DNA of 64,000 nt from positions 124,001 to 188,000 of the forward strand of contig NZ_FORC01000004.1 in NCBI RefSeq assembly GCF_900113905.1, read 5' to 3'. Source of the DNA: Phytopseudomonas argentinensis. Its GTDB lineage: Bacteria > Pseudomonadota > Gammaproteobacteria > Pseudomonadales > Pseudomonadaceae. The notes under the pieces were generated by a model. The model saw nothing but the letters and a program-made list of their open reading frames with translations, was not told the DNA's origin and searched no databases. Positions 56,497 to 64,000 of this stretch are shown here, piece after piece; the first letter of the stretch is position 1; every line of letters begins with the position of its first letter. A program made the position numbers and the translations under genes.

Positions 56497-56576
56497 ACTG
56501 GGCGTCCCCGCCCGTACCGACGTGAGTCCGCCAGCATTACCGAGTTGCTTATGTGCTCGGTTCCGCTCTGACGAGC

Positions 56577-56730
56577 GGGTTTCTTTTGGCATTGCCCGGA
56601 TGGCCGGCCCCGCCAAAAGAAACCAAAAGGTCTAGCCCCGCCATCCGGCCCCGGCTTCGCCGGGGTTCCCTCGCTTCATCATTGTTCCGAGGGCCCGACC
56701 TAGGCGGCCCCCCACGAAGGGCCATCCTTG
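56577..56730. repeat. Folded intergenic repeat with several hairpins
   Basis: GGTTTCTTTTGGC (56578-56590) pairs perfectly with GCCAAAAGAAACC (56612-56624). A second pair uses GGATGGC and GCCATCC. CCCCGGC (56649-56655) pairs with GCCGGGG (56659-56665). Near 56698 it carries ACCTAGGCGGCCCC followed by AGGGCC, a motif also present inside the 280-bp element at about 11798-11820. It belongs to a widespread Pseudomonas class of intergenic repeats. Confidence 0.6.
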
Positions 56731-56936
56731 GCCCATCGCGGCTCTCGCGACATCCATGTCGCTCAACCCTCTTCACAACGATTCCACTCGGCCTCCTGAA
56801 GGGGCAATTGGCGTCGTCAGTTACTTTTGCAAGAGAGAAACATAAAAAAGCCAAAGCGCTGGATGTCCGCTTTTGCCTTTTTACCGTCTATACATGGCAA
56901 TACGAGTCGCCAGCCTCATAGCGCGCGAACGGCCTC

Positions 56937-57704
56937 TCAGGACAGGAACCCGCCATCGACATTCAGCGCCACACCGGTGGTGTAGCTCGACGCCTCGCTG
57001 GCCAGGTAGAGCACCGCGCCGGCCATTTCGCTTGGCTCGGCGACGCGCTTGAGGGGAATGCGCTGCAGGGCGAAGTTGAGGATAGCTTCGTTCTTGGTCA
57101 GCGCCGAGGCGAAGCGGGTGTCGGTCAGGCCGGGCAGCAGGGCATTGCAACGAATGCCGAACTGCGCGCATTCCTTGGCGAACACCTTGGTCATGCTGAT
57201 CACTGCGGCCTTGGTCACCGAGTAGATGCCCTGGAATTCGCCCGGTGACACGCCGTTGATCGATGCCACGTTGATGATGCTGCCGCCGCCGTTCTCCTTC
57301 ATCAGCTTGCCACCTTCGATGGACATGAAGTAGTAGCCGCGAATGTTCACGTCGACGGTCTTCTGGAAGGCGCCCAGGTCGGTATCCAGCACGTTGCAGA
57401 ACTGCGGGTTGGTCGCCGCGTTGTTGACCAGAATGTCGAGCCGCCCGAAGCGCTGGCGAATCTCGGCGAATACCGCGTGGATCTGCTCCATCTCGCCGAT
57501 ATGGCATGCCATTGCCACGGCCTTGCCGCCCTTGGCAATGATGGCGTCGGCGACGCTCTGGCAGTCGTCCAGCTTGCGGCTGGCGACGATGACCTGGGCA
57601 CCTTGCTGGGCGAGCAGGTGGGCGATGGCTTCCCCGATGCCGCGGCTGGCACCGGACACGAAGGCGATCTTGCCGTCGAGGTCGAACAACTGGGTCTTGG
57701 ACAT
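56937..57704 (-). CDS. Short-chain dehydrogenase/reductase
   Basis: 255 residues of a classical SDR. The NAD(P) motif is GASRGIGEA (about 18-26), the structural motif is NNAATNP, and the catalytic Ser is in NVASING. The YxxxK pair is in YSVTKAAVIS, and NVDGGFLS closes the protein. The substrate is unknown. It lies just downstream of an ACAD10/11-like phosphotransferase gene on the same strand, in the block syntenic with PA1828-PA1831 that appears related to acyl-CoA or lipid metabolism. Confidence 0.93.
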   Translation of the reverse strand: MSKTQLFDLDGKIAFVSGASRGIGEAIAHLLAQQGAQVIVASRKLDDCQSVADAIIAKGGKAVAMACHIGEMEQIHAVFAEIRQRFGRLDILVNNAATNPQFCNVLDTDLGAFQKTVDVNIRGYYFMSIEGGKLMKENGGGSIINVASINGVSPGEFQGIYSVTKAAVISMTKVFAKECAQFGIRCNALLPGLTDTRFASALTKNEAILNFALQRIPLKRVAEPSEMAGAVLYLASEASSYTTGVALNVDGGFLS

Positions 57705-57731
57705 GGCGTGGGTCTCGATAAGAGGAGAGCG

Positions 57732-58799
57732 TCAGAGCGAGGAACGCGCGATGACCCGGAGGGCCATCTGTTCGAGCAAGGCGTTCATCTGCACGAAGGA
57801 GGCGAAGCGCTTGTCGGCGGTTTGCCCATGGTAATAGCGGTAGTAGATCTGCTGAACGATACCGGCCAGGCGGAACAGCCCGTAGATGTAGTAGAAGTCG
57901 AAGCACTTGATCTCTATGCCCGCGCGCTCGGCGTAGTAATCGACGAAGGCCTGACGGGTCAGCATACCGGGCGCGTTGCTCGGCTGGCGGCGCATCAGCT
58001 GTACGGGCGCCGGGTCGTCAGCCTCGATCCAGTAGGCCAGGGTATTGCCCAGATCCATCAGCGGATCGCCCAGGGTGGTCAGCTCCCAGTCGAGCACGCC
58101 GATGATGCGCATGGGGTCTTTGGCATCGAGGATCACGTTGTCGAAGCGGTAGTCGTTGTGGACGATGGCCGGCCGCGAATGATCGGCTGGCATCTTGTCC
58201 TGCAGCCACCCGCGCACCTTGTCCCAGGCCGGCGCGTCAGGCGTGCGGGCGTTGTCGTAGCGCTCGCCCCAGCCATTGATCTGCCGCGCCACGTAGCCGT
58301 CCGGCTTGCCCAGGTCGGCCAGGCCGCAACCTTGATAGTCGACCTGATGCAGCTCGACCAGGCGGTCGATGAAGCTCTTGCACAGGGTGGTGGTCTGGGC
58401 GGGTGTGAAGCCTAGCTCGGCAGGCAGGTCGGCGCGCAGGATGATGCCGTCCATGCGCTGCATGACATAGAACTCGGCGCCGATCACCGATTCGTCGGTG
58501 CAGTGCACGAACGCCTGCGGACAGTACGGAAAAGCGTCTCTGAGCTGGTTGAGAATACGGAATTCGCGGCCCATGTCGTGGGCCGACTTGGCCTTTCGGC
58601 CGAAAGGCGGGCGGCGCAGCACCAGCTCGCGATCGGCATAACGCAACAGGTAGGTGAGGTTGGAGGCGCCGCCCGGGAACTGGCTGATCTGCGGCTCACC
58701 GTGCAGGTCGCTGATATAAGCCTTGAGGTAGGCGTCGATGGCGCGGGCATCGAGTTCTTCGCCCTGGCGGATGGCGCCGGGCCGGTCGGTGAGTGTCAT
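57732..58799 (-). CDS. Aminoglycoside-phosphotransferase-fold kinase (ACAD10/11-like, acyl-CoA-linked)
   Basis: 355 residues from ATG 58799 (AAGGGATAGGG upstream); 23 upstream codons are left out. The APH-type kinase fold is clear: ISQFPGGASNLTY for the nucleotide loop, the catalytic HNDYRFDNVI (HxDxxxxN) and the metal-binding VLDWELTTLGDPLMDLG. In family context, such proteins phosphorylate 4-hydroxyacyl-CoAs and act with SDR and ACAD enzymes, but the substrate here is not shown. It precedes an SDR gene by 27 bases. Confidence 0.88.
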   Translation of the reverse strand: MTLTDRPGAIRQGEELDARAIDAYLKAYISDLHGEPQISQFPGGASNLTYLLRYADRELVLRRPPFGRKAKSAHDMGREFRILNQLRDAFPYCPQAFVHCTDESVIGAEFYVMQRMDGIILRADLPAELGFTPAQTTTLCKSFIDRLVELHQVDYQGCGLADLGKPDGYVARQINGWGERYDNARTPDAPAWDKVRGWLQDKMPADHSRPAIVHNDYRFDNVILDAKDPMRIIGVLDWELTTLGDPLMDLGNTLAYWIEADDPAPVQLMRRQPSNAPGMLTRQAFVDYYAERAGIEIKCFDFYYIYGLFRLAGIVQQIYYRYYHGQTADKRFASFVQMNALLEQMALRVIARSSL

Positions 58800-59002
58800 C
58801 CCTATCCCTTCTAATTGTCGTCGGCGGTGATGATTAGGCCAATTTATCAGCCCGGTGTGTGGCGGCAAGCGTGTTGCGCGTCTATCGATAATGCTGTTGA
58901 TGACGAATCAAGGCCACTGATGCTTCGGGGGGCAGCAAAACCTGCGCAAGAAACTTCTACCGTCGCGTGCCCCGTCCGTGCGAGCAGCCAGGGCACCGCG
59001 GG

Positions 59003-59035
59003 CAAAAAAAACCGGAATCGACGGATTCCGGTTTT
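59003..59035 (-). terminator. Intrinsic terminator after the SCP2-domain gene
   Basis: AAAACCGGAATC (59008-59019) pairs perfectly with GATTCCGGTTTT (59024-59035). Read on the minus strand, the stem ends in a run of eight T residues, so it stops transcripts coming from the SCP2 gene. Confidence 0.85.
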
Positions 59036-59059
59036 CATATTCAGCCGCTGGCCTGATCC

Positions 59060-59371
59060 TCAGACCGGGAACAGCTCGCTCAGCTTCAGTGCCAGCATCA
59101 TGTCGCCTTCGGCGCGCAGCTTGCCGGCCATGAAGGCCTGCATGCCATCGGTTTCACCGGTGGTGATGCCCTTGAAGGTTTCCTTGTCCGTGATCAGGGT
59201 GACGTTGGCGTCCGGGCTGTCGCCCTGTTTCACGTCGCAGGTGCCGTCCTTGACGATCAGGTAATAGTTGTCGGCATCTTCGATGTTGAACTGGAAAACC
59301 AGGTCCAGGCCTTCGGCGGCGCTGGGGTTGAACTTGGCTTTCATGGTTTGGACGATGTCTGCGACGCTCAT
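59060..59371 (-). CDS. SCP2 sterol-binding-domain protein
   Basis: 103 residues, essentially one SCP2 domain: FNPSAAEGLDLVFQFNIED, then YYLIVKDGTCDVKQG, ANVTLITDKETFKGI and the terminal MLALKLSELFPV. The domain forms a hydrophobic pocket for lipids or acyl-CoAs. It is a stand-alone cytoplasmic carrier, syntenic with PA1830. It neighbours an acyl-CoA-linked kinase and an SDR, which suggests shared lipid metabolism. It has its own terminator. Confidence 0.92.
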   Translation of the reverse strand: MSVADIVQTMKAKFNPSAAEGLDLVFQFNIEDADNYYLIVKDGTCDVKQGDSPDANVTLITDKETFKGITTGETDGMQAFMAGKLRAEGDMMLALKLSELFPV

Positions 59372-59429
59372 GGTGGTTTCCTCGTATTTGCGGATTGTTT
59401 TCTACCCTTGCGGGTACATTGACCGTCGC

Positions 59430-60128
59430 TCAGCGATAGGTAATGAGCGATGGGGTGTTCAACAGCTGCAGATGGGCATGATTGTTGAAGGACGCTAGGG
59501 TCACTCGCTCGCCCTGGAACTTCAGGCAGCTCAGCGAGGTGTTGACGATCTGCCAGTTCATGGCGAATGCGCTGGTGACCGGCATGCCGGTCAGCAGGTG
59601 GATCAACGCGGTGATGGTACCGCCGGAGGTGAATACGGCGATCCGCTCGCGGCCCTGGGCCTGCTCGAGCAGGCGCTGCAGGCCGCCATCGACCTGATCG
59701 AGAAAGGCCTGCCAGCTTTGCAGCGCCGGGGCGTCGTAGTCGCCACCGACCCAGGTCTCCAGCAGGCGCACGAATAACCGCTGGAACTCGGCACGGTTGT
59801 GCGCGGCATTGCGCATCACCTCCAGGGCCTGCGGCTCATGGGGCAGCAGTGCGGGGAGCAGGGCGCGGATCACACCTTCGGCATCGAATTCGTTAAAGGC
59901 GGCATCGGTTTCCAGCGCCGGCGCGTCACCAAGCTGTTCGAGCACCAGACGGCCGGTATGGACCTGCCGGGTGAGACTGCCGCTGACCGCGCGATCCAGG
60001 CGCAACCCGGTCTGAGCGAGGTGGCTGCCGAGCAGGGTCGACTGCCGCTCGCCCAGCGACGAGAGGACATCATAATCCTCTGCACCGAATGAAGCCTGGC
60101 CATGTCGAATCAGGTAGATGCTGCCCAC
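59430..60128 (-). CDS. Histidine phosphatase family protein
   Basis: 232 residues. The phospho-accepting motif LIRHGQAS (6-13) and the later TSGGTITALIH, a variant of the second catalytic-histidine region, define the phosphoglycerate-mutase-like superfamily. The second conserved histidine is replaced by glycine in this segment, so catalytic competence or substrate may be unusual. No pathway is evident. It is divergent from sohB. Confidence 0.88.
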   Translation of the reverse strand: MGSIYLIRHGQASFGAEDYDVLSSLGERQSTLLGSHLAQTGLRLDRAVSGSLTRQVHTGRLVLEQLGDAPALETDAAFNEFDAEGVIRALLPALLPHEPQALEVMRNAAHNRAEFQRLFVRLLETWVGGDYDAPALQSWQAFLDQVDGGLQRLLEQAQGRERIAVFTSGGTITALIHLLTGMPVTSAFAMNWQIVNTSLSCLKFQGERVTLASFNNHAHLQLLNTPSLITYR

Positions 60129-60332
60129 GTGCGCTGCAACCCGGGAACCTTGAATGTGAGGCGAGGGTAGGAGGGATGGGCGGAAGCTGTCAACGAAAAT
60201 TCATACGTTTGTTTGAATCGCTCGCCGGGCGGTTGAAAGGCCGTGCTCTCGCTGGTCGCTGCCGAGCGGCCTCGGTATGCTGGGCGCTGCAGGCCTCCAC
60301 GCGAGGCCGTCGATTGGATAAAGGGGAAGTGT

Positions 60333-61352
60333 GTGGAGTTTCTTGCTGATTACGCAGGGTTTCTGGCCAAGACGGTCACCCTGGTGGTGGCCATCCTTAT
60401 CGTGCTGGTAGCGCTTGCCGTGCTGCGCAGTCGGGGGCGTCGGGGTGGCGGGCAGTTGCAGGTCACCAAACTCAATGATTTCTACAAGGCGCTGCGCCAG
60501 CGTCTCGAACAGTCGATTCTCGACAAGGATCAGTTGAAGGCGCTGAGCAAGGAAGAAGCCAAGGCCACCAAAGCGGCGAAGAAGCAACCGGCGCAGAAGT
60601 CGCGGGTATACGTGCTCGACTTCGATGGTGACATCAAGGCCTCGGCCACCGATGGCCTGCGCCACGAGATCACCGCGCTGCTGAGCCTCGCCACGCCCCA
60701 GGACGAAGTGGTGCTACGCCTGGAAAGTGGCGGCGGCATGGTGCACAGCTACGGCCTGGCCTCTTCGCAACTGGCGCGCATTCGCCAGGCGGGCGTGCCG
60801 TTGACGGTGTGCATCGACAAGGTGGCGGCCAGTGGCGGTTACATGATGGCCTGCATCGGCGAGAAGATCATTTGCGCGCCGTTCGCCATCCTCGGCTCCA
60901 TTGGCGTGGTGGCCCAGCTGCCCAACGTCAACCGCCTGCTGAAAAAGCACGACATCGACTTCGAGGTGCTCACCGCCGGCGAATACAAGCGCACCCTGAC
61001 GGTATTCGGCGAGAACACCGAAAAGGGCCGGGAGAAGTTCCAGGAAGACCTGGAGACCACCCACGAGCTGTTCAAGAACTTCGTGGCCCGCTATCGCCCG
61101 CAGCTGGAAATCGACGAGGTTGCCACCGGTGAAGTCTGGCTGGGTATGGCGGCCCTGGAAAAGCAGCTGGTCGACGAACTGAAGACCAGCGACGAGTACC
61201 TGGCCGAGCGCGCCCGCGAGGCCGACCTTTACCAGTTGCACTATGTGCAGAAAAAATCCCTGCAGGAGCGTGTCGGCCTGGCTGCCAGCGTCGCGCTGGA
61301 TCGTTTTGCCCTGACCTGGCTGGGCCGTCTGAGCCAGCAGCGCTTCTGGTAA
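60333..61352 (+). CDS. sohB: Inner-membrane serine protease SohB (signal-peptide-peptidase family S49)
   Basis: 339 residues from GTG 60333, with AAGGGGAAG just upstream. One N-terminal membrane anchor (about 12-33) is followed by a Lys/Ala linker and the S49 protease domain. S167 in KVAASGGYM and K219 in GEYKRTL form the Ser/Lys pair. The active site faces the periplasm. SohB acts in membrane-protein quality control; its substrates are not well known. It is followed by an oxidoreductase gene 37 bases later. Confidence 0.95.
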   Translation: MEFLADYAGFLAKTVTLVVAILIVLVALAVLRSRGRRGGGQLQVTKLNDFYKALRQRLEQSILDKDQLKALSKEEAKATKAAKKQPAQKSRVYVLDFDGDIKASATDGLRHEITALLSLATPQDEVVLRLESGGGMVHSYGLASSQLARIRQAGVPLTVCIDKVAASGGYMMACIGEKIICAPFAILGSIGVVAQLPNVNRLLKKHDIDFEVLTAGEYKRTLTVFGENTEKGREKFQEDLETTHELFKNFVARYRPQLEIDEVATGEVWLGMAALEKQLVDELKTSDEYLAERAREADLYQLHYVQKKSLQERVGLAASVALDRFALTWLGRLSQQRFW

Positions 61353-61389
61353 CCCGCACTCTCCGCTGCGGCGGATCACGGAGGTTTGG

Positions 61390-62382
61390 ATGACGAATTT
61401 CACTGCCCTGCAAGCAGCACCCGATACCCACGGCAAGTTCACCGCGCAAGTGGTTCAGCGCGATGTCGCCGATTTGCCGGCAGGCGAGCTGCTGATCCGC
61501 GTTCGCTATTCTTCGCTCAATTACAAGGATGCGCTGTCAGCCAGCGGACAGCGCGCCGTCAGCAAGCATTACCCGCACACGCCGGGTATCGATGCGGCTG
61601 GTGTGGTGGAGCATTCCAGCGCTGCCGAATTCGCCGAAGGCGATGAAGTGATCGTCACCGGCTATGACCTGGGCATGAACACCGCCGGCGGTTTTGGCCA
61701 GTACATCCGGGTTCCAGCCAGCTGGGCGATCAAGCGCCCGCAAGGGTTGTCGCTGCGTGAGTCGATGATTCTCGGTACCGCCGGGCTGACCGCGGCGCTG
61801 TGCGTCGACAAGCTCGAGCGGGCGGGCGTGCAGCCCCAGGACGGTCCGGTGCTGGTCACTGGCGCCACCGGCGGTGTCGGCAGTATCGCGGTGCTGCTGC
61901 TCAGCACCCTGGGCTATCAGGTGAGCGCCGCCACCGGCAAGGCCCAGCAGGCTGACATGCTCACGCGCCTGGGCGCTTCGCAGGTGGTACCACGGCTGGA
62001 GTTGCAGAGCGGTACCGAGCGACCGTTGTTGCGCGAGCAGTGGAACGCTGCGGTGGACACCGTGGGCGGCGACATCCTGTTCAACGTGCTCAAGGCTACC
62101 CGTTATGGCGGCAGCGTGGCCTGCTGCGGGCTTACCGCAGGCGTCGAGTTCCAGGCCAGCGTGCTGCCGTTCATCCTGCGTGGCGTCAACCTGCTGGGCG
62201 TCGATTCGGTCGAGTTGCCCCTGGTGGTCAAGGCGTCTATGTGGGACAAGCTGTCATTGCAGTGGAAGCTGCCCAATCTACAGGCCCTGGCCAGCGAGGT
62301 TGGGCTCGAGGAGTTGCCGGCGGCGATCGAACGTATCCTGCAGGGCGAGCAGGTTGGCCGGGTACTGGTCAGGTTGGACTGA
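61390..62382 (+). CDS. YhdH/AcuI-type NADPH-dependent quinone oxidoreductase (acrylyl-CoA reductase family)
   Basis: 330 residues of the MDR superfamily without zinc ligands. Seen are the N-terminal VRYSSLNYKDALSASG, the family-specific TGYDLGMNTAGGFGQYI (both shortened from longer stretches), the Rossmann motif TGATGGVGS, and LRGVNLLGVDSVELP. AcuI and YhdH reduce acrylyl-CoA to propionyl-CoA with NADPH, protecting cells from toxic acrylyl-CoA. It is syntenic with PA1833. A strong terminator ends it. Confidence 0.94.
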   Translation: MTNFTALQAAPDTHGKFTAQVVQRDVADLPAGELLIRVRYSSLNYKDALSASGQRAVSKHYPHTPGIDAAGVVEHSSAAEFAEGDEVIVTGYDLGMNTAGGFGQYIRVPASWAIKRPQGLSLRESMILGTAGLTAALCVDKLERAGVQPQDGPVLVTGATGGVGSIAVLLLSTLGYQVSAATGKAQQADMLTRLGASQVVPRLELQSGTERPLLREQWNAAVDTVGGDILFNVLKATRYGGSVACCGLTAGVEFQASVLPFILRGVNLLGVDSVELPLVVKASMWDKLSLQWKLPNLQALASEVGLEELPAAIERILQGEQVGRVLVRLD

Positions 62383-62401
62383 CGCTCGAAAAGCGGCCAT
62401 T

Positions 62402-62427
62402 AAAAACCCGCCGAAAGGCGGGTTTTT
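62402..62427. terminator. Bidirectional intrinsic terminator
   Basis: AAAAACCCGCC (62402-62412) pairs perfectly with GGCGGGTTTTT (62417-62427) around GAAA. It lies between the converging oxidoreductase and DUF934 genes and can stop both. Confidence 0.9.
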
Positions 62428-62432
62428 CAGTT

Positions 62433-62930
62433 TCAGGCGCGGCGTCTGAACAGCGGTTGCGGCTCGTCGGCAGAGGCCTGGTAGACCTCGGAGTATTCCT
62501 CGAAGGCTTTCAGCGCGTCTTCGGCGTCCTTGTCTTCGCGCAGGGCGAAAGCGTCGAAGCCGCAGCGCTTGAGCGCCCACAGCTGGTCACGCAGCACGTC
62601 GCCGATGGCGCGCAGCTCGCCCTTGAAACCGTAGCGGGTGCGCAGCAGGTAGGCGGAGGACGAATGACGGCCGTCGGTGAAGGCCGGGAAGTTCAGGGCG
62701 ATGACCTGAAAGGCGTCGAGCGAATCGACGATCGATTCGATCTCTTCTTCGGCGTCCAGCCACACGCCCAGGCCGCCATCACGGGCCTTGAGGGCGTGGC
62801 CATGCTCGAGCCAGAGGTTCAGCGGCACGATCAGGTCGTCGCAGTTGGACAGCTCTTCGAAGGCGGTTTCCTTGGGCAGCAGGTGCCAGCTTTCGTCGAC
62901 GATCTGGCCGTTCTTAATGATTCGCTGCAT
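62433..62930 (-). CDS. DUF934 protein associated with sulfite reductase
   Basis: 165 residues from ATG 62930 (MQRIIKNGQIVDESW); nine upstream codons are omitted. The family is marked by LNLWLEHG, IALNFPAFTDGRHSS and LRAIGDVLRDQLW. It is found next to cysI in many proteobacteria and is thought to support sulfite/nitrite reductase, but its exact role is unsettled. Its start overlaps the cysI 3' end by 17 bases, so the two are translationally coupled. Confidence 0.92.
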   Translation of the reverse strand: MQRIIKNGQIVDESWHLLPKETAFEELSNCDDLIVPLNLWLEHGHALKARDGGLGVWLDAEEEIESIVDSLDAFQVIALNFPAFTDGRHSSSAYLLRTRYGFKGELRAIGDVLRDQLWALKRCGFDAFALREDKDAEDALKAFEEYSEVYQASADEPQPLFRRRA

Positions 62931-64000
62931 ATACGCGCTCCTTGAACGGGGCGACACCGATACGGCGGAAGGTGTCGATGAAACTCTCTTCTTCGGTGCG
63001 TTGCTCGACGTAGACGTTGACGATCTTGTCGATCACGTCCGGCATGTCGTCCTGGGCGAAGGACGGGCCGAGGATCTGCGCCAGGCTGGCATCACGGCCG
63101 GCGCTGCCGCCCAGAGACACCTGATAGAACTCCTGACCCTTCTTGTCCACACCGAGGATGCCGATATGGCCCACATGGTGGTGACCACAGGCGTTCATGC
63201 AACCGGAGATGTTCAGGTCGATATCGCCGATGTCGAACAGGTAGTCGAGGTTGTCGAAGCGGCGCTGGATGGCTTCGGCCACCGGGATCGACTTGGCGTT
63301 GGCCAGGGAGCAGAAGTCGCCGCCCGGGCAGCAGATGATGTCGGTCAGCAGACCCACGTTCGGCGTGGCGAAACCCTGCTCGCGCAGTTCGCCCCACAGG
63401 GTGAACAGCTGCGCCTGCTCGACGTCGGCGAGGATGATGTTCTGGTTGTGGCTGTTGCGCACCTCGCCGAAGCTGTAGCGATCGGCCAGCTCGGCAATGG
63501 CGTCGAGATGCTTGTCGGTGACGTCGCCTGGGGCCACGCCGGTCGGCTTGAGCGACAGGGTAACGGCGACGTAGCCCGGCTTCTTGTGGGCGAAGGTGTT
63601 GCGCTGACGCCAACGGGCGAAGCCCGGGTGCTCGGCGTCCTGTTGGGCGAGCAGGGCGTCTTCGTCATTCAGGGCCCGGTAGGCCGGGTCGACGAAGTGC
63701 GCAGCCACGCGTGCCACTTCGGCCTCGGTCAGGGTGGTCGGGCCATCCTTGAGGTGCGCCCATTCGGCATTCACCCGCTCGGCGAAGACTTCCGGAGTCA
63801 GCGCCTTGACGAGGATCTTGATACGCGCCTTGTACTTGTTGTCGCGACGGCCATAGCGGTTGTACACGCGCAGAATGGCGTCGAGGTAGCTGATCAGGTG
63901 CTGCCAGGGCAGGAATTCGTTGATGAAGCTGCCGACGATCGGGGTACGGCCCAGTCCGCCACCGACGGCGACGCGGAAGCCCAGCTCACCGGCGGCGTTC
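62914..64000 (-). CDS. cysI: Nitrite/sulfite reductase hemoprotein (start outside window)
   Basis: The frame is open to the right edge, so the N-terminus is missing and about 361 C-terminal residues are seen. Four cysteines for the 4Fe-4S/siroheme site are present in two clusters: ICCPGGDFCSL, and SGCMNACGHHHVGHIG. Other conserved parts are the siroheme-side HNQNIILADV and GFRVAVGGGLGRTP near the edge. The family reduces sulfite to sulfide with six electrons for cysteine synthesis. It is the PA1838 equivalent and is followed by its DUF934 partner. Confidence 0.96.
   Translation of the reverse strand, partial: NAAGELGFRVAVGGGLGRTPIVGSFINEFLPWQHLISYLDAILRVYNRYGRRDNKYKARIKILVKALTPEVFAERVNAEWAHLKDGPTTLTEAEVARVAAHFVDPAYRALNDEDALLAQQDAEHPGFARWRQRNTFAHKKPGYVAVTLSLKPTGVAPGDVTDKHLDAIAELADRYSFGEVRNSHNQNIILADVEQAQLFTLWGELREQGFATPNVGLLTDIICCPGGDFCSLANAKSIPVAEAIQRRFDNLDYLFDIGDIDLNISGCMNACGHHHVGHIGILGVDKKGQEFYQVSLGGSAGRDASLAQILGPSFAQDDMPDVIDKIVNVYVEQRTEEESFIDTFRRIGVAPFKERVYAANH

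Larger units (their letters stand above)
56355..56936. other. 582-bp gene-free stretch holding dispersed Pseudomonas repeats
   Basis: It begins with a half copy of the TGTGGGAGC repeat (56456-56496), followed by a larger folded element at about 56540-56890. Frames of 101 and 122 codons on opposite strands overlap here, but both cross hairpins and have no protein-like composition, so I do not call genes. No promoter or RNA gene is evident. Confidence 0.7.

Noticed and set aside
56549..56921. Overlapping 101- and 122-codon frames on opposite strands
   Set aside because: Both are made of hairpin repeat sequence rich in Arg and Pro, as expected of translated intergenic repeats.

Overview
This is a GC-rich chromosomal window from a Pseudomonas-type gammaproteobacterium. 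From about 20.2 kb to the end, gene order follows, from memory, the P. aeruginosa PAO1 segment PA1792 to PA1838: lpxH-ppiB-glnS-cysS-folD-tRNAs-tig-clpP-clpX-lon-hupB-ppiD, then a Yej-type peptide transporter, mltD, gloB, a methyltransferase, rnhA, dnaQ, ldcA, a crotonase, fimL, nudC and on to cysI. I cannot fix the species. Other Pseudomonas traits are an OprD-family porin, the fimL gene, and dispersed hairpin repeats of the 'TGTGGGAGC' type between genes.

The first 20 kb is more variable. Positions 1-4.9 kb hold a same-strand cluster: the end of a FecCD-type metal-chelate permease, its ATPase, a frameshifted pseudoazurin-like cupredoxin, an MFS transporter, an OprD-family porin and a small secreted protein. 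Next come a MscS channel, an NADP-dependent oxidoreductase, a bile-acid-symporter-family transporter, a MarR-LysE-BenE set and an aminotransferase/GST pair. A cadA/cadR metal-resistance pair follows, then a glutaredoxin-like protein, a universal stress protein, and a secreted DUF305 protein whose promoter carries a nearly ideal CueR-type copper box. miaE closes this part.

The core half is mostly housekeeping. It covers two aminoacyl-tRNA synthetases, folate metabolism, three tRNAs (Arg, His, Leu), the trigger factor/ClpXP/Lon protein-quality-control block, HU and PpiD, a five-gene minus-strand peptide ABC operon with two paralogous binding proteins, cell-wall turnover, methylglyoxal detoxification and DNA replication fidelity. 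It ends with lysine decarboxylase, fatty-acid-related enzymes and the start of sulfite reductase. Sigma-32-like promoters can be read in front of clpX and lon.

Relative to the PAO1 order as I remember it, a UvrD-type helicase is inserted between cysS and folD. The parRS, fabI, amino-acid permease and nhaB positions are empty.

I see no CRISPR array, prophage, transposase gene or defence island. The most unusual non-coding item is a 280-bp, highly folded element with perfect 19-bp terminal inverted repeats at 11669-11948. The best regulatory finding is the CueR-type promoter of the DUF305 gene.
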